A stretch of 64,000 nucleotides of DNA, taken from positions 186,001 through 250,000 of the forward strand of contig NZ_JAOCAH010000001.1 in assembly GCF_029839275.1 (NCBI RefSeq). The letters are read 5' to 3'. The position numbers and the translations under genes are program-made. This document shows, piece after piece, positions 39,317 to 50,470 of this stretch. Below the pieces are notes generated by a model. The model was not told the origin of the DNA and did not search any database. It saw nothing but the letters and a program-made list of their open reading frames with translations. The stretch is from Pseudomonas sp. GD03944. GTDB lineage: Bacteria; Pseudomonadota; Gammaproteobacteria; Pseudomonadales; Pseudomonadaceae. Numbering within the stretch: the first letter of the stretch is position 1; each line of letters begins with the position of its first letter.

Positions 39317-40561
39317 TCACTCGTAGCGCAGGGCCTCGGCCGGCTGGATGCGCGACGCCCGCCAGGACGGGTACAGCGTGGCCAGGAAGCTCAGGCTCAG
39401 GGCCGCGCTGCAGATCAACAGCACGTCCATGCCCTGCAGGTCGGAAGGCAGGTTGCTGATGAAGTAGACATCCGAACTCAGCACCTGCTGGCCGCTGAGG
39501 CGCTCGATCCAGCCCACCAGTTGACTGACGTTCAGCGCTGCCAGCACGCCGAGGACGCCGCCGACGGCGGTGCCGATCAGGCCGATGACCGTACCCTGCA
39601 CCATGAAGACCCCCATGATCTGGCCGGGCGTGGCCCCCAGAGTCCGCAGGATGGCGATGTCCGCGCCCTTATCGGACACCACCATGATCAGGGTGGCGAT
39701 GATGTTGAAGGCCGCCACGGCGACGATCAGCAGCAGGAGCAGGCCGATCATGGTCTTCTCCATCTTCATCGCGCTGAACAGGCTGCCCTGGGTCAGGGTC
39801 CAGTCACTGGCGCGGTAGCCCTCGCCCAGGTCGGCTGCCACCGCCGCCGACACCTGCGGTGCCTGGTAGAGGTCCTTCAGTTTCAACCGTACGCTGGCCA
39901 CCTGGCCGGGCTGCATGCGCTGGATGTGCGCGGCGTCGGCGACGTTGAGCAGGGCCAGGGAGCTGTCGAGTTCGGCGCCCACCTTGAAGATGCCCACCAC
40001 GTTGATGCGCTGCATGCGCGGCGTGATGCCACCCGGCACGGAGCTCAGCTCCGGCACGATCAGCGCCAGCTTGTCACCCAGCTTCAGTTGGAAACGCCGG
40101 GCCGTAATCTCGCCGATCACCACCCCGAACTCGCCTTCGCGCAAGTCGCTGAGGCTGCCCTGCACCATGTGCTGGTCGATGATCGAGACCTGCGATTCCA
40201 GCGCCGGGTCGACGCCCTGCAACTGGATCGGCTGCATGCCGCCGCGGTAGGACAGCATGCCCTCCAGCTCGGCGAAGGGCGCGGCCGCCACGACTTGCGG
40301 GTGCTTGAGTGCGGCCTCGGCGACGACCTTCCAGTCATCCAGGGGCTTCATCCCGCTGATGCTGGCATGGGGCACCATACCGAGGATGCGCGAACTCATT
40401 TCCTTCTGGAAACCGTTCATCACCGACAGCACCACGATCATCGCCAGCACGCCCAGGGACAGACCGATCATCGAGGTCAGGGAGATGAAGGAAATGTAAT
40501 GGTTGCGTCGCTTGGCCCGCGTATACCGCGTGCCGATGAAGATGCTGAGGGGACGGAACAT
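39317..40561 (-). CDS. lolE: Lipoprotein-releasing ABC transporter permease LolE
   Basis: The 414-residue permease has the LolC/LolE pattern: one N-terminal membrane segment after [20 protein letters not shown], a large periplasmic domain and three C-terminal segments. It is the second permease of the operon (PA2986 position). It overlaps lolD by one base. It is a clear paralogue of the LolC protein at 41252; the C versus E label rests on gene order only. Confidence 0.92.
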   Translation of the reverse strand: MFRPLSIFIGTRYTRAKRRNHYISFISLTSMIGLSLGVLAMIVVLSVMNGFQKEMSSRILGMVPHASISGMKPLDDWKVVAEAALKHPQVVAAAPFAELEGMLSYRGGMQPIQLQGVDPALESQVSIIDQHMVQGSLSDLREGEFGVVIGEITARRFQLKLGDKLALIVPELSSVPGGITPRMQRINVVGIFKVGAELDSSLALLNVADAAHIQRMQPGQVASVRLKLKDLYQAPQVSAAVAADLGEGYRASDWTLTQGSLFSAMKMEKTMIGLLLLLIVAVAAFNIIATLIMVVSDKGADIAILRTLGATPGQIMGVFMVQGTVIGLIGTAVGGVLGVLAALNVSQLVGWIERLSGQQVLSSDVYFISNLPSDLQGMDVLLICSAALSLSFLATLYPSWRASRIQPAEALRYE

Positions 40562-41259
40562 CAGGCGGCCACCAGCTTGCCGTCTTCCAGGCGCAGCACG
40601 CGGTCCATCTTCTGCGCCAGCTCCAGGTCGTGGGTCACCACCAGGAACGCGGTCTGCGAGGCGCTGCTCAGCTCCTTCATCAGGTCCTGAATGCCCTGGG
40701 CGGTGTGGTGGTCGAGGTTACCGGTCGGTTCATCCAGTAGCACCAGGCCCGGCTGGTTGACCAGCGCCCGGGCGATGGCCACGCGCTGACGCTCGCCACC
40801 GGACAGCTCCGCCGGCTTGTGCGCCAGGCGATGGCCCAGTCCGACACGCTCCAGCAGCGCGGTGGCGCGCTGGCGGGCCTCGCTGATCGGGGTCTTGCCG
40901 ATCAGCAGCGGCATGCACACGTTCTCCAGTGCGGTGAACTCCGGCAGCAGGTGGTGAAACTGGTAGACGAAGCCCAGCGCGCGGTTGCGCAGCAGACCGC
41001 GCTGTTTCTCGTTGAGCGCCGACAGCTCCTCGCCCGCCAGCCACACACTGCCGGTGCTCGGGGTGTCGAGGCCGCCCAGCATGTTCAGCAGGGTACTCTT
41101 GCCCGAGCCGGAACTGCCGACGATGGCGACCCGCTCACCGGGGTGCAGCTCCAGCTCCAGGCTGTCCAGCACGACCACCGACTGCGGGCCTTCGTCGTAA
41201 CTCTTGCCCAGGTTGCGGCAGCTCAGGACGGCGCCATCGTGCAGGGTTTGCTTACTCAT
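40561..41259 (-). CDS. lolD: Lipoprotein-releasing ABC transporter ATPase LolD
   Basis: The 232-residue ATPase has Walker [17 protein letters not shown], signature [15 protein letters not shown] and Walker [13 protein letters not shown]. With LolC and LolE it lifts outer-membrane lipoproteins from the inner membrane to LolA. It overlaps both permease genes (8 bases and 1 base), so the complex is made stoichiometrically. Confidence 0.97.
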   Translation of the reverse strand: MSKQTLHDGAVLSCRNLGKSYDEGPQSVVVLDSLELELHPGERVAIVGSSGSGKSTLLNMLGGLDTPSTGSVWLAGEELSALNEKQRGLLRNRALGFVYQFHHLLPEFTALENVCMPLLIGKTPISEARQRATALLERVGLGHRLAHKPAELSGGERQRVAIARALVNQPGLVLLDEPTGNLDHHTAQGIQDLMKELSSASQTAFLVVTHDLELAQKMDRVLRLEDGKLVAA

Positions 41260-42502
41260 AACGCAGTGCCTCCGCGGGCTGGGTGCGCGCCGCGCGCCAG
41301 GCCGGATAAAGAGTGGCGAGGAAACTCAGGACCAGGGCCGCGCCGCAGACTTGCAGGACGTCGGCCCACATCAGTTGCGACGGCAGGTAATCGATGAAAT
41401 AGACGTCGGCATTGAGGAATTTGATGCCCAGCACGCTCTCCAGCGCCGCGATCATGGCGCTGATATTGAGGGCCGCCAGGATGCCCAGGCACGCGCCGAT
41501 GGCCGTGCCGAACACGCCGATCACGGTGCCCTGGACCATGAAGATCGCCATGATCTGGCGCGGCGTGGCCCCCAGGGTGCGCAGGATCGCGATGTCGCCC
41601 TTCTTGTCGGTGACCACCATCACCAGCGTGGAAATGATGTTGAACGCGGCCACCGCGACGATCAGCAGCAGGAGCAGGCCGATCATGGCTTTTTCCATGC
41701 GGATCGCCTGGTACAGGTTGCCGTGGGTACGGGTCCAATCGCGGGCGTGGTACTCGCGGTCGCCCAGGGTCTGCGCCAGTTCCCAGGCAGTACGCGGTGC
41801 CTGGAACAGGTCATCGAACTTGAGGCGGATACCCTGCACCTGATCACCCTGCCAGCGCTGCAGGCGAGCCAGGTCCTGGACGTGGGCCATGGCCAGGAAA
41901 CCGTCGATCTCGCCAGCGCCCACGTGGAAGATGCCGACCACGGTGAACCGCTTGAGGCGCGGGAACATGCCCGCCGGGGTCACGGTGACCTCGGGTGCGA
42001 CGAAGGTCACCTTGTCACCAATGCCAACGCCGAGCTTGGCCGCGGCCTTGTCGCCCATGACGATGCCGAACTCGCGGGGTTGCAGGGCCTGCAAGCTGCC
42101 CTGCTGGAAGAAGTCGCCGATGATCGACACCTTGGCTTCTTCCGCGGGGTCGACGGCGTTGATCAAAACCTTCTGCACCTTGCCGTCGTTGGTCAACAGC
42201 CCCTGCATCTGGCTGAACGGGGCCACGGCCACGACTTGCGGGTGTTTCAGCGCTTCATCACCCAGGGCCCGCCAATCCTTGATCGGCGTCGGGCTCTCGA
42301 TCGTGGCATGGGGCACCATGCCCAGCACGCGGGTGCGCATCTCATGGTCGAAGCCATTCATCACCGACAGCACCAGGATCATCACCAGCACCCCCAGGGC
42401 CAGGCCGATCATCGAGGTCAGGGAAATGAATGACACGAAGTGGTTGCGGCGTTTGGCACGCGTGTAGCGCATGCCGATGTAAACAAACAGAGGTCTGAAC
42501 AT
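41252..42502 (-). CDS. lolC: Lipoprotein-releasing ABC transporter permease LolC
   Basis: The 416-residue permease starts [20 protein letters not shown], nearly the same N-terminus as LolE, and has the same four-segment topology. The start at 42502 is preferred to a frame 40 codons longer whose extension is not conserved-looking. It is the first gene of lolCDE, divergent from the PilZ-domain gene across a 150-bp gap. Confidence 0.93.
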   Translation of the reverse strand: MFRPLFVYIGMRYTRAKRRNHFVSFISLTSMIGLALGVLVMILVLSVMNGFDHEMRTRVLGMVPHATIESPTPIKDWRALGDEALKHPQVVAVAPFSQMQGLLTNDGKVQKVLINAVDPAEEAKVSIIGDFFQQGSLQALQPREFGIVMGDKAAAKLGVGIGDKVTFVAPEVTVTPAGMFPRLKRFTVVGIFHVGAGEIDGFLAMAHVQDLARLQRWQGDQVQGIRLKFDDLFQAPRTAWELAQTLGDREYHARDWTRTHGNLYQAIRMEKAMIGLLLLLIVAVAAFNIISTLVMVVTDKKGDIAILRTLGATPRQIMAIFMVQGTVIGVFGTAIGACLGILAALNISAMIAALESVLGIKFLNADVYFIDYLPSQLMWADVLQVCGAALVLSFLATLYPAWRAARTQPAEALRYE

Positions 42503-42652
42503 ATCGAGGCTGGTTCGAGGGGGAAAGGAACGTCCGTGTGGTGGCGCCAGGCAAGCGACCGTCAAGGCCGCCAAAAACGACAGAGCCAGACTCTCGCTAC
42601 GCGTTTCGACGGCCTGATACACTCAGACCATCACCGCAGCCCTGGGTTCGCC

Positions 42653-43222
42653 ATGTCGACTCACGATGAAGATGACCGCCGCGAATACTATCGTATCGAC
42701 GATACGATCGCACTGGATTTCACCCCCTTGTCCAGCGCCGAAGCGCTTGCCAGTGATGAACTCCAGGACAGCTCCCCGCTGTTCAACCTGCTCAGCGACC
42801 TGCACCTGATGGACTTCGAGTCGCAGCACCTGCTGCGGCATATCAGCGAACGCGACCGCACGCTGGCCAACTACCTGAAAGTCATGAACAAGCGCATCGA
42901 CCTGCTCGGCCAGGCGGTCGCCCAGAGCCTGCTGCGCGATATCGGCCCGCCCAAACGCGTGAGCCTGTCCGAAGGCGGGGTCAGCTTCAACAGCCCGCAA
43001 CAGGTCGCGGTCGGCACCCACCTGGCGATCAAGATGGTGCTCATGCCCCAGGCCCTCGGCCTGCTGCTGCGCGCCAAGGTCATCCACTGCCGCACTCGCC
43101 CCGATCAGCAGTTCGACATCGGCGCGGCGTTCGAAGCGTTGACCGACGCACAGCGGCAACTGCTGGCGCGGCATATCCTTCAGCGCCAGGCCCTGGAACG
43201 TCGCCAGGCCCGAGAAAACTGA
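42653..43222 (+). CDS. PilZ-domain c-di-GMP-binding protein with long helical insert
   Basis: The 189-residue protein has RxxxR at R10-R14 (RREYYRIDD) and the second PilZ motif SLSEGG at 104-109. Normally these are about 20-25 residues apart; here about 90 residues of mostly helical sequence lie between (EALASDELQDSSPLFNLL onward). This is the atypical tetrameric PilZ (tPilZ, Pfam PF16823) arrangement. Ser replaces the usual D/N in the second motif. Binding of c-di-GMP is likely but inferred. It overlaps the next gene by one base. Confidence 0.88.
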   Translation: MSTHDEDDRREYYRIDDTIALDFTPLSSAEALASDELQDSSPLFNLLSDLHLMDFESQHLLRHISERDRTLANYLKVMNKRIDLLGQAVAQSLLRDIGPPKRVSLSEGGVSFNSPQQVAVGTHLAIKMVLMPQALGLLLRAKVIHCRTRPDQQFDIGAAFEALTDAQRQLLARHILQRQALERRQAREN

Positions 43223-43536
43223 TGGGAACCGCCATGCCACGCCTCTTGCCGCTACTCGCCCTGCTCCTGCCGCTGTACGCCACCGCCGACACCCTGCAGA
43301 TTCCCGTCGGCCAGCAAGGTGCCGACCTCCAGGACTTGCCGCGTCTGGGCGAATCGCGCCGCGCGGTGCTCGAGCGCCACGGGCTGGCCGACCAGGAGCA
43401 CCCCGCCGTCGGGCAGCCGCCCATTACCCGCTGGGACTACCGCGACTTCAGCGTGTATTTCGAATACGACCATGTGATCAACAGCGTGCGCCATCACCAG
43501 CCACGCGCAGTGACGCCCAGCAAGGAGCAACCGTGA
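43222..43536 (+). CDS. Small periplasmic protein of unknown function
   Basis: The 104-residue product has a signal peptide (cleavage near ATADTL) and the conserved stretch HPAVGQPPITRWDYRDFSVY. ATG 43222 overlaps the previous stop; ATG 43234 (MPRLLPLLAL) is an equally good start. In PAO1 the equivalent is sometimes labelled phosphodiesterase, apparently because of its neighbour; I see no catalytic motif. It overlaps glpQ by 4 bases. Confidence 0.8.
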   Translation: MGTAMPRLLPLLALLLPLYATADTLQIPVGQQGADLQDLPRLGESRRAVLERHGLADQEHPAVGQPPITRWDYRDFSVYFEYDHVINSVRHHQPRAVTPSKEQP

Positions 43537-44252
43537 CCCAGATCTATGGCCATCGAGGCGCCAAAGGCGAAGCACCGGAAAACACCCTGACCAGCTTTCA
43601 GCGCTGCCTGGAACATGGCGTGCGCCGCTGCGAGCTGGACCTGCACCTGTCGCGCGACGGCGACCTGATGGTCATCCACGACCCGACGCTCAAACGCACC
43701 ACGGGCCACCGCGGCAAGGTGGTCGAACACGATGCCGCCGACCTGGTGGGCTATGACGCCCGCAAGGGTGGCCCCGGCTGGAAGGCGCCCTGCCCCATCC
43801 CGCGCCTGGACGAACTGTTCGAACGTTGCGATTTCGAGCACTGGCAGCTCGAGGTCAAGAGCGCCTCGAAGGTTCGCGCCGCGCGCACGGTCGAAGCCAT
43901 CGCCGCGCTGACCGAACGCCACGGCATCACCGACAAGATCACCGTGACCTCCAGCTCCCGCGAAGTGCTCAGCGCCCTGCAGCGCCACACGCCGCACCTG
44001 TCCCGTGGGCTGGTGGCCGAATACGCCTGGCTCGACCCGATCAAGGTGGCGCGGCACTACGGCTGCGACCTGCTCGCACTGAACTGGACGCTGTGCACCC
44101 CCGAACGCCTGCTCAAGGCGCAGAAGGAAGGGCTGCATGTGTCGGTCTGGACCGTCAACGAGCCCGCGCTGATGCGCCGCCTGGCCGACTTCGGCGCCGA
44201 CAGTATCATCACTGACTTCCCCGGCCTGGCGGTGGCAACTCTGCAGCCCTGA
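43533..44252 (+). CDS. glpQ: Glycerophosphodiester phosphodiesterase (cytoplasmic type)
   Basis: The 239-residue TIM-barrel enzyme splits glycerophosphodiesters to glycerol-3-phosphate and an alcohol. Catalytic motifs are GHRGAKGEAPENTLTSF and VIHDPTLKRTT. There is no signal peptide, so it is the UgpQ-like cytoplasmic form. The start is GTG 43533 after AAGGAG, overlapping the previous stop (GTGA). Confidence 0.92.
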   Translation: MTQIYGHRGAKGEAPENTLTSFQRCLEHGVRRCELDLHLSRDGDLMVIHDPTLKRTTGHRGKVVEHDAADLVGYDARKGGPGWKAPCPIPRLDELFERCDFEHWQLEVKSASKVRAARTVEAIAALTERHGITDKITVTSSSREVLSALQRHTPHLSRGLVAEYAWLDPIKVARHYGCDLLALNWTLCTPERLLKAQKEGLHVSVWTVNEPALMRRLADFGADSIITDFPGLAVATLQP

Positions 44253-44272
44253 CCCGCGAAAACCGCGCAATA

Positions 44273-44302
44273 AAAAAACCGGCCCCATGGGCCGGTTTTT
44301 CG
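44273..44302. terminator. Terminator after glpQ
   Basis: AAAAACCGGCCC (44274-44285) and GGGCCGGTTTTT (44289-44300). It also faces sthA from 108 bp and could act in both directions. Confidence 0.88.
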
Positions 44303-44409
44303 TTACTGCGTCGCGCCTGGTCAGAAACTCTCCCGGTTAGGCCAGCGCCAGTCGCGGGAGTTGCTGAACGGGTCCTCCCCGACCGGCTCAGGCCACCGGT
44401 CGGAGCCGC

Positions 44410-45804
44410 TCAAAAAAGCCGGTTGAGACCGTCGAACGCGGCCACCCGATAGGCCTCGGCCATGGTCGGGTAGTTGAAGGTGGTGTTGACGAAATACTTG
44501 AGGGTATTCGCCTCGCCCTTCTGGTTCATGATCGCCTGACCGATGTGCACGATCTCCGAAGCCTGGTAGCCGAAGCAGTGCACGCCGAGCACTTCCAGGG
44601 TTTCACGGTGGAAGAGAATCTTCAGCATGCCCACCGGTTCGTGGGAGATCTGCGCACGGGCCATGCTCTTGAAGAAGGCCTTGCCCACTTCGTAAGGCAC
44701 CTTGGCCATGGTCAGCTCGTGCTCGTTCTTGCCGATCGAGCTGATCTCCGGAATGGTGTAGATACCGGTCGGGATGTCATCGACGACGCGCCAGCTGCCG
44801 TTGTCGACAATGCTGCCGGCGGCCGAACGGCCCTGGTCGGCCGCGGCACTGGCCAGGCTCGGCCAGCCGATCACGTCACCGGCGGCATAGATATTGGCGA
44901 CCTCGGTGCGGTAGTGCTCGTCGACCTGCACCTGGCCCCGGCTGTTGACCTTGATGCCGATGTTTTCCAGGCCCAGCTTGTCGGTGTTGCCGGTACGCCC
45001 GTTGCACCACAGCAGCGCGTCCGCCTTGATCTTCTTGCCGGACTTCAGGTGCAGGATCACCCCGTTGTCCAGGCCTTCGATGCGCTCGTACTCCTCGTTG
45101 TGACGAATCAGCACGTTGTTGGTGCGCAGGTGGTAGCTCAGGGCGTCGGAGATTTCCGAATCGAGGAAGCTGAGCAACTGGTCGCGGTTGTCGATCAGGT
45201 CGACCAGCACGCCCAGGCCGCTGAAGATCGAGGCGTATTCGCTGCCGATCACCCCGGCGCCGTAGATGATCAGGCGACGCGGCGTGTGGCTGAGGGTCAG
45301 GATGGTGTCGCTGTCGTAGACACGCGGGTGGTTGAAGTCGATATCGGCCGGGCGATACGGGCGCGAGCCGGTGGCGATGATGACCTGCTTGGCCACCAGG
45401 GTTTCCACCACGCCATTGGGGCACACCACCTCGATGGTCTGCTCGTCGGCGAAGCTGCCGGTGCCACAGAACACGTCGATGCGGTTGCGGGCGTAATAGC
45501 CGGTGCGCGAGGTCACCTGCTTGGCGATCACCCGCTCGGCGCTCTTGAGCACATCGGGGAAGGAGAACCAGCGCGGCTCGCCGATCTGGCGGAACATCGG
45601 GTTGGTGTTGAACTGCATGATCTGCCGCACCGAGTGACGCAGTGCCTTGGAGGGGATGGTCCCCAGGTGGGTGCAGTTGCCCCCGACCTCACGGCGGCTG
45701 TCGACCACTGCCACCTTGCGCCCGGCCTTGGCCGCGTTCATCGCAGCCCCCTCTCCCGCCGGGCCTGAGCCCAATACCACTACATCGTAGTTGTAGACCG
45801 CCAT
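44410..45804 (-). CDS. sthA: Soluble pyridine nucleotide transhydrogenase
   Basis: The 464-residue flavoprotein exchanges hydride between NADPH and NAD+. FAD motif [17 protein letters not shown] and NAD(P) motif [15 protein letters not shown] are present. In the disulfide position it has [13 protein letters not shown], so the second redox cysteine is Thr, as known for this family and unlike lipoamide dehydrogenase. Length is normal. Confidence 0.97.
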   Translation of the reverse strand: MAVYNYDVVVLGSGPAGEGAAMNAAKAGRKVAVVDSRREVGGNCTHLGTIPSKALRHSVRQIMQFNTNPMFRQIGEPRWFSFPDVLKSAERVIAKQVTSRTGYYARNRIDVFCGTGSFADEQTIEVVCPNGVVETLVAKQVIIATGSRPYRPADIDFNHPRVYDSDTILTLSHTPRRLIIYGAGVIGSEYASIFSGLGVLVDLIDNRDQLLSFLDSEISDALSYHLRTNNVLIRHNEEYERIEGLDNGVILHLKSGKKIKADALLWCNGRTGNTDKLGLENIGIKVNSRGQVQVDEHYRTEVANIYAAGDVIGWPSLASAAADQGRSAAGSIVDNGSWRVVDDIPTGIYTIPEISSIGKNEHELTMAKVPYEVGKAFFKSMARAQISHEPVGMLKILFHRETLEVLGVHCFGYQASEIVHIGQAIMNQKGEANTLKYFVNTTFNYPTMAEAYRVAAFDGLNRLF

Positions 45805-45900
45805 GTTTACTCCTCAGATCAGGCCGGAGCGCTTGTGGCGCACCCTCGGCAGGGCCGGCCGCGAATGGTGCGTACCGGCTGTCAATCTATACCGACTCGA

Positions 45901-46131
45901 TCAGCGTTTGCTCGCGTCGTAAGCCAAGTCGGTGCTCGGTGCATCGGTCTTGTCGCGATTGACCTCTTCGCACTTCTCCCGGCTGCCCCCGCAAATCGAG
46001 CATTCCTTCTCGATCCCGAGATTGGCGATACCGCCGCAGGAGCCGGCAATCGGCTTGCGGCCCATGATCACACCGATCGCCATCATGCCGACAACCAGCA
46101 CCATGACGAGAAAAACCACCAAGAAAGTCAT
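45901..46131 (-). CDS. nqrM: (Na+)-NQR maturation factor NqrM
   Basis: The 76-residue protein has one N-terminal membrane segment and conserved cysteines (GSCGGIANLGI, CSICGG, KC). NqrM (DUF539) is needed in Vibrio to build the iron centre between NqrD and NqrE. It overlaps apbE by 4 bases and ends the nqr operon. Confidence 0.95.
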   Translation of the reverse strand: MTFLVVFLVMVLVVGMMAIGVIMGRKPIAGSCGGIANLGIEKECSICGGSREKCEEVNRDKTDAPSTDLAYDASKR

Positions 46132-47159
46132 TGCTCATCTCCCGCGGCGAATAGCCGCTCGAATTCAGCAGTCGTGCGTGTGACGAAACCGTCGCCCTCA
46201 CGCGTCACGAAAAAGGCCGCGATAGCGTTACGCTCGGCGAACGCCATGCCCGCATCCGGCCCCAGTACCATCAATAGGGTAGACAACCCATCGGCGCGTA
46301 AGGTCGATGGATCGGCCACCGTGACGGCCGCGAGCCTGTGGTCCACCGGCAATCCGGTCAGCGGATTGAGGGTATGGGAGTACCGATGACCATTTTCTTC
46401 GAAATAGTTGCGGTAGTCGCCGGATGTGGAAATACCGTAGCCATCAAGTTTCACGATACGCTGCGCGACACGCTGGTCGGCCCGTGGCGCTTCGAGCCCG
46501 ATGCGCCAGTGACTGCCGTCCGGCTTGAGACCGGCAGCCTTCAACTCGCCAGTGGCTTCCACCAGGTAGCTCCGCACCCCGAGCTCGCCGAGCCGATCGA
46601 TGATGCGGTCGACCGCATAACCGGCCGCGATACTGTTGAAATCCACTTCGACGTCCGCATCCTTGCACAGGCGCTGTCCATCGATGCGCAGATGATGCTG
46701 ACCGATACGCTGAAGCGTCTCGGCCAACTGATCGGCGCTCGGTACCGCTTCCCCCTTCGCCTTGGGGCCGAATCCCCACAGGTTGAGCAACGGTTCGAGG
46801 GTCAGGTCGAATGCCCCTTCGCTCTCGCGGTGCAGCCGATCACCGGCGCTGACCAGATCCAGTACCCCTTGCGGCATGGGCTGACAGGTGCCCGCAGGCG
46901 CCTCGTTGAAGCGTTCGATCAGCGAGTCGGGGCGATAGGTCGATACCTGGGCATCGAGCTCGGCCAGTATGGCCTCGGTCTCGGCCTTGAGCACTGCCGC
47001 AGGCGCCACCGCGTCGGTCCGAACGTACTTCACGGAATAGGTGCTGCCCATGGTCGGGCCGCCGAACGTTTCGATGCGCTCAGAAAACCAGCAGCCCGTT
47101 AAGGCTGTCGACAAGGCGACAGCGATAACGGGCCGGAGTGCAGCGTAGTGTGTCAGCAA
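46128..47159 (-). CDS. apbE: FAD:protein FMN transferase
   Basis: The 343-residue lipoprotein (lipobox LTGC) attaches FMN by a phosphoester bond to Thr of NqrB and NqrC. ApbE motifs include GGPTMGSTYSVKYV, VDFNSIAAGYAVD, and GISTSGDYRNYF. The start is uncertain: only TTG codons are available (47159 or 47183, the latter inside nqrF). I prefer 47159, which lies just after the nqrF stop codon. It lies between nqrF and nqrM. Confidence 0.92.
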   Translation of the reverse strand: MLTHYAALRPVIAVALSTALTGCWFSERIETFGGPTMGSTYSVKYVRTDAVAPAAVLKAETEAILAELDAQVSTYRPDSLIERFNEAPAGTCQPMPQGVLDLVSAGDRLHRESEGAFDLTLEPLLNLWGFGPKAKGEAVPSADQLAETLQRIGQHHLRIDGQRLCKDADVEVDFNSIAAGYAVDRIIDRLGELGVRSYLVEATGELKAAGLKPDGSHWRIGLEAPRADQRVAQRIVKLDGYGISTSGDYRNYFEENGHRYSHTLNPLTGLPVDHRLAAVTVADPSTLRADGLSTLLMVLGPDAGMAFAERNAIAAFFVTREGDGFVTRTTAEFERLFAAGDEQ

Positions 47160-47163
47160 CGGA

Positions 47164-48387
47164 TCAGCCGCCGAAGTCGTCAAGCAGGATGTTCTCCTGC
47201 TCGACGCCGAGGTCGACCAGCATCTTGATGACGGCGGCGTTCATCATGGGCGGGCCGCACATGTAGAACTCGCAATCCTCGGGAGCTGGGTGATCCTTGA
47301 GGTAGTTCTCGAACAGCACGTTGTGGATGAACCCCTTGAGACCGCTCCAGTTGTCCTCCGGCTGCGGATCGGACAACGCCAGGTGCCACTGGAAATTCGG
47401 GTTCTCCGCCTGCAGCTGGTCGTACTCTTCGGTGTAGAAGGCTTCGCGCATGGAGCGCGCGCCGTACCAGAAGCTGATCTTGCGCGTCGACTTCAGGCGC
47501 TTGAGCTGGTCGAAGATGTGCGAACGCATCGGGGCCATGCCCGCACCACCACCGATGAAGACCATCTCGGCATCGGTGTCCTTGGCGAAGAATTCACCGA
47601 AGGGGCCGTACACGGTGATCTTGTCGCCCGGCTTCAGGCTGAACACATAGGAAGACATCTTGCCTGGTGGCAGATCGTCCTTGCCTGGAGGTGGCGAAGC
47701 GATACGAATGTTGAATTTGACGATGCCGCGCTCTTCCGGGTAGTTGGCCATGGAGTAGGCACGAATCACGGTCTCGTCGACCTTGGACACGTACTTCCAC
47801 TGGTTGAACTTGTCCCAGTCGCCGCGGTACTCCTCCTGAATGTCGAAGTCCTTGTAGTTCACCGTGTGCGGCGGGCACTCCAGCTGCACATAGCCACCCG
47901 CGCGAAAATCGACGTTCTCGCCCTCCGGCAGCTTCAGGGTCAGCTCCTTGATGAAAGTGGCCACGTTGGGGTTGGACTCAACGGTGCACTCCCATTTCTT
48001 CACGCCGAATACTTCTTCGGGTACCTCGATCTTCATGTCCTGCTTGACCGCGGTCTGGCAGGACAGGCGCCAGCCCTCCCGGGCCTCGCGCTTGGTGAAG
48101 TGCGATTCCTCGGTGGACAGCATCTCGCCACCACCGCTCTCGACGATGCACTTGCACTGTGCACAAGTGCCGCCGCCGCCACAGGCCGAAGACAGGAACA
48201 CGTTGTTCGCCGCCAGGGTCTGCAGCAGCTTGCCGCCGGCTGGTACCACGATGGTGCGTTCGCCGTTGATCTCGATGTTCACGTCACCGCTGGAAACCAG
48301 CTTGGCACGCGCTACCAGAATGATCAGCACCAGCGCCAGGACGATGGCCGTGAACATGCCGATCGCCAGAAAGATTTCATAGTTCAT
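47164..48387 (-). CDS. nqrF: Na+-translocating NADH:quinone reductase subunit F
   Basis: The 407-residue NADH-oxidising subunit has one N-terminal membrane segment, a [2Fe-2S] domain ([13 protein letters not shown] plus LSCQ) and an FAD/NADH reductase domain ([25 protein letters not shown]). Electrons enter the pump here. It ends in DDFGG, as usual. Confidence 0.98.
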   Translation of the reverse strand: MNYEIFLAIGMFTAIVLALVLIILVARAKLVSSGDVNIEINGERTIVVPAGGKLLQTLAANNVFLSSACGGGGTCAQCKCIVESGGGEMLSTEESHFTKREAREGWRLSCQTAVKQDMKIEVPEEVFGVKKWECTVESNPNVATFIKELTLKLPEGENVDFRAGGYVQLECPPHTVNYKDFDIQEEYRGDWDKFNQWKYVSKVDETVIRAYSMANYPEERGIVKFNIRIASPPPGKDDLPPGKMSSYVFSLKPGDKITVYGPFGEFFAKDTDAEMVFIGGGAGMAPMRSHIFDQLKRLKSTRKISFWYGARSMREAFYTEEYDQLQAENPNFQWHLALSDPQPEDNWSGLKGFIHNVLFENYLKDHPAPEDCEFYMCGPPMMNAAVIKMLVDLGVEQENILLDDFGG

Positions 48388-48402
48388 CTGTTCATTCCTT
48401 CC

Positions 48403-49011
48403 TTACAACTGCACGCCGGAGAAGGACATGAAGCCAAGCGACATCAGACCGATGGTGATGAAGGTGATACCCAGGCCCTGCAGGCCGTCGGGTACGTCAC
48501 TGTACTTGAGCTTCTCGCGGATGCCTGCCAGCGCAGCGATCGCCAGCGCCCAGGAAAGACCGGAGCCGAAGCCATACACGGTACTTTCCGCCAGGTTGTA
48601 ATCACGCTCGACCATGAACAGGGTGCCGCCCATGATGGCGCAGTTCACCGTGATCAGCGGCAGGAACACACCGAGCGCGTTGTAGAGCGCCGGTACGTAC
48701 TTGTCGAGGAGCATCTCGAGAATCTGCACGATGGCCGCAATCACACCGATGTAGCTGAGCAGACCGAGGAAGCTCAGGTCCACGTCCGGCAGGCCGGCCC
48801 AGGCCAGTGCGCCATCCTTGAGCAGGTAGGCGTAGATCAGATTGTTGGCCGGCACGGTGATGACCTGCACCACCACCACGGCGATGCCGAGGCCAATGGC
48901 CGTTTCCACCTTCTTGGAAATGGCGATGAAGGTACACATGCCAAGGAAGAAGGCCAGCGCCATGTTCTCGACGAACACGGCCTTGGCCATCAGGCTGAGA
49001 TAGTGTTCCAT
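48403..49011 (-). CDS. nqrE: Na+-translocating NADH:quinone reductase subunit E
   Basis: The 202-residue membrane protein has six helices and the inverted-repeat fold shared with NqrD. The conserved Cys ([12 protein letters not shown]) and the second in VNCAIMGG belong to the intramembrane iron centre. It lies 15 bp before nqrF and overlaps nqrD by one base. Confidence 0.98.
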   Translation of the reverse strand: MEHYLSLMAKAVFVENMALAFFLGMCTFIAISKKVETAIGLGIAVVVVQVITVPANNLIYAYLLKDGALAWAGLPDVDLSFLGLLSYIGVIAAIVQILEMLLDKYVPALYNALGVFLPLITVNCAIMGGTLFMVERDYNLAESTVYGFGSGLSWALAIAALAGIREKLKYSDVPDGLQGLGITFITIGLMSLGFMSFSGVQL

Positions 49012-49679
49012 CAGTAGGCCTCCTTGTTGGAAACCTGAGGTGCCATCTTGAAGCTCGGCTTCTCGACCTGATCTTTCTTCCAGCTACGCAGCGCCCAGAT
49101 GAACAGGCCGATCAGGAAGAACGCCGAAGGCGGCAGCAGCAGCATGCCGTTGGGCTGGTACCAGCCACCGTCATTGACCACCGGGATGATGGTGTAGCCC
49201 ATCAGTTTGCCGGCACCGAACAACTCCCGGACGATACCCAGCACGATCAGCATGGCGCTGTAACCCAGGCCATTGCCGATACCGTCGAAGAACGACAGCA
49301 TCGGCGGGTTCTGCATGGCGAAGGCTTCGGCACGGCCCATGACGATACAGTTGGTGATGATCAGGCCGACGAATACCGACAGCTGCTTGGACAGGCTGTA
49401 GGCATAGGCCTTGAGAATCTGATCGACCACGATCACCAGGGACGCGATGATCACCATCTGCACGATCATGCGGATCGAGCTCGGGATCTGGCTGCGAATC
49501 ATCGAAATGAACAGGTTGGAGAAACCGGTCACCAGCGTCAGCGCGATGGACATCACCAGCGCGGTCTTCAGGTTCGAGGTCACCGCCAGGGCCGAGCAGA
49601 TACCGAGGATCTGCAGGCCGATGGGGTTGTTATTGAAGAGCGGATTAAGCAGGACTTCTTTGATGGTTGGCTGCGACAT
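49011..49679 (-). CDS. nqrD: Na+-translocating NADH:quinone reductase subunit D
   Basis: The 222-residue integral membrane subunit has six helices, [16 protein letters not shown] and [16 protein letters not shown], each with a conserved Cys of the iron centre. It lies between nqrC (2-bp gap) and nqrE (1-base overlap). Confidence 0.98.
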   Translation of the reverse strand: MSQPTIKEVLLNPLFNNNPIGLQILGICSALAVTSNLKTALVMSIALTLVTGFSNLFISMIRSQIPSSIRMIVQMVIIASLVIVVDQILKAYAYSLSKQLSVFVGLIITNCIVMGRAEAFAMQNPPMLSFFDGIGNGLGYSAMLIVLGIVRELFGAGKLMGYTIIPVVNDGGWYQPNGMLLLPPSAFFLIGLFIWALRSWKKDQVEKPSFKMAPQVSNKEAY

Positions 49680-49681
49680 GA

Positions 49682-50470
49682 TCAGGCCTCCCCTTTCTGC
49701 AGATTGGTCAGGAAACGGGCGAAGCCGTTCTCACCAAGCCAGAAGTGCAAAAGATTGTTCACGCCGTTCTGGGTCAGAGTCGCACCCGCCAGGCCATCGA
49801 CCTGATGAGTCGCCTGCGAGCTCTGCGCATCGACGTTACCTTTGATGATCCGAATGACCAGATCGCCCTGCTCGTTGTACAGGGTCTTGCCTGGCCACAG
49901 GCTCCGCCACTTCGGATTATCCACTTCGCCACCCAGACCAGGCGTCTCGGCGTGCTGGTAGAAACCGAAACCGGCAATGGTGTTCAGGTCACCCTTGAGC
50001 GCCATGAAACCATGCAGGGTCGACCACAGGCCGTAACCACGCACGGGCAGGATCAGGGTTTCCAGCTCGCCATCACGCTCGACCAGGTAAACGGTGGTGA
50101 GGTTCTCGCGACGTTTGATGGAGGCGATGTCCTCGCTACCACTGAGGGCTTCGGACTGCTGCGGGTCTTTGGCTGCGACCAGCGGATCGAAGGTCAGCGG
50201 ATCCTGCGCATCGCTGAACGTACCGTTGTCCAGATCGACCACGCGGGCGCTGATGCGCTCATCGAACAATGCCTTTACCTCAGCGCCGCTCATGTTCGCC
50301 TCGCCCAGCCCGGCAATCGCCAGGATGCTGCGCTGCTTGTCGAGCAGGCGGTTTTCCACTTGGGTCGGTCTGAGCGCGATCGCTGCACCGGCCACGAACA
50401 CCGAGCACACCAGGCAGACCAGCAGAGCGACGGTCAGCGTGCGAGCGGTGGATTCTTTTTGACTAGACAT
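49682..50470 (-). CDS. nqrC: Na+-translocating NADH:quinone reductase subunit C
   Basis: The 262-residue subunit has one N-terminal membrane helix and a periplasmic flavin domain. The covalent FMN Thr lies in [13 protein letters not shown], the ApbE target motif. It overlaps nqrB by 8 bases. Confidence 0.98.
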   Translation of the reverse strand: MSSQKESTARTLTVALLVCLVCSVFVAGAAIALRPTQVENRLLDKQRSILAIAGLGEANMSGAEVKALFDERISARVVDLDNGTFSDAQDPLTFDPLVAAKDPQQSEALSGSEDIASIKRRENLTTVYLVERDGELETLILPVRGYGLWSTLHGFMALKGDLNTIAGFGFYQHAETPGLGGEVDNPKWRSLWPGKTLYNEQGDLVIRIIKGNVDAQSSQATHQVDGLAGATLTQNGVNNLLHFWLGENGFARFLTNLQKGEA

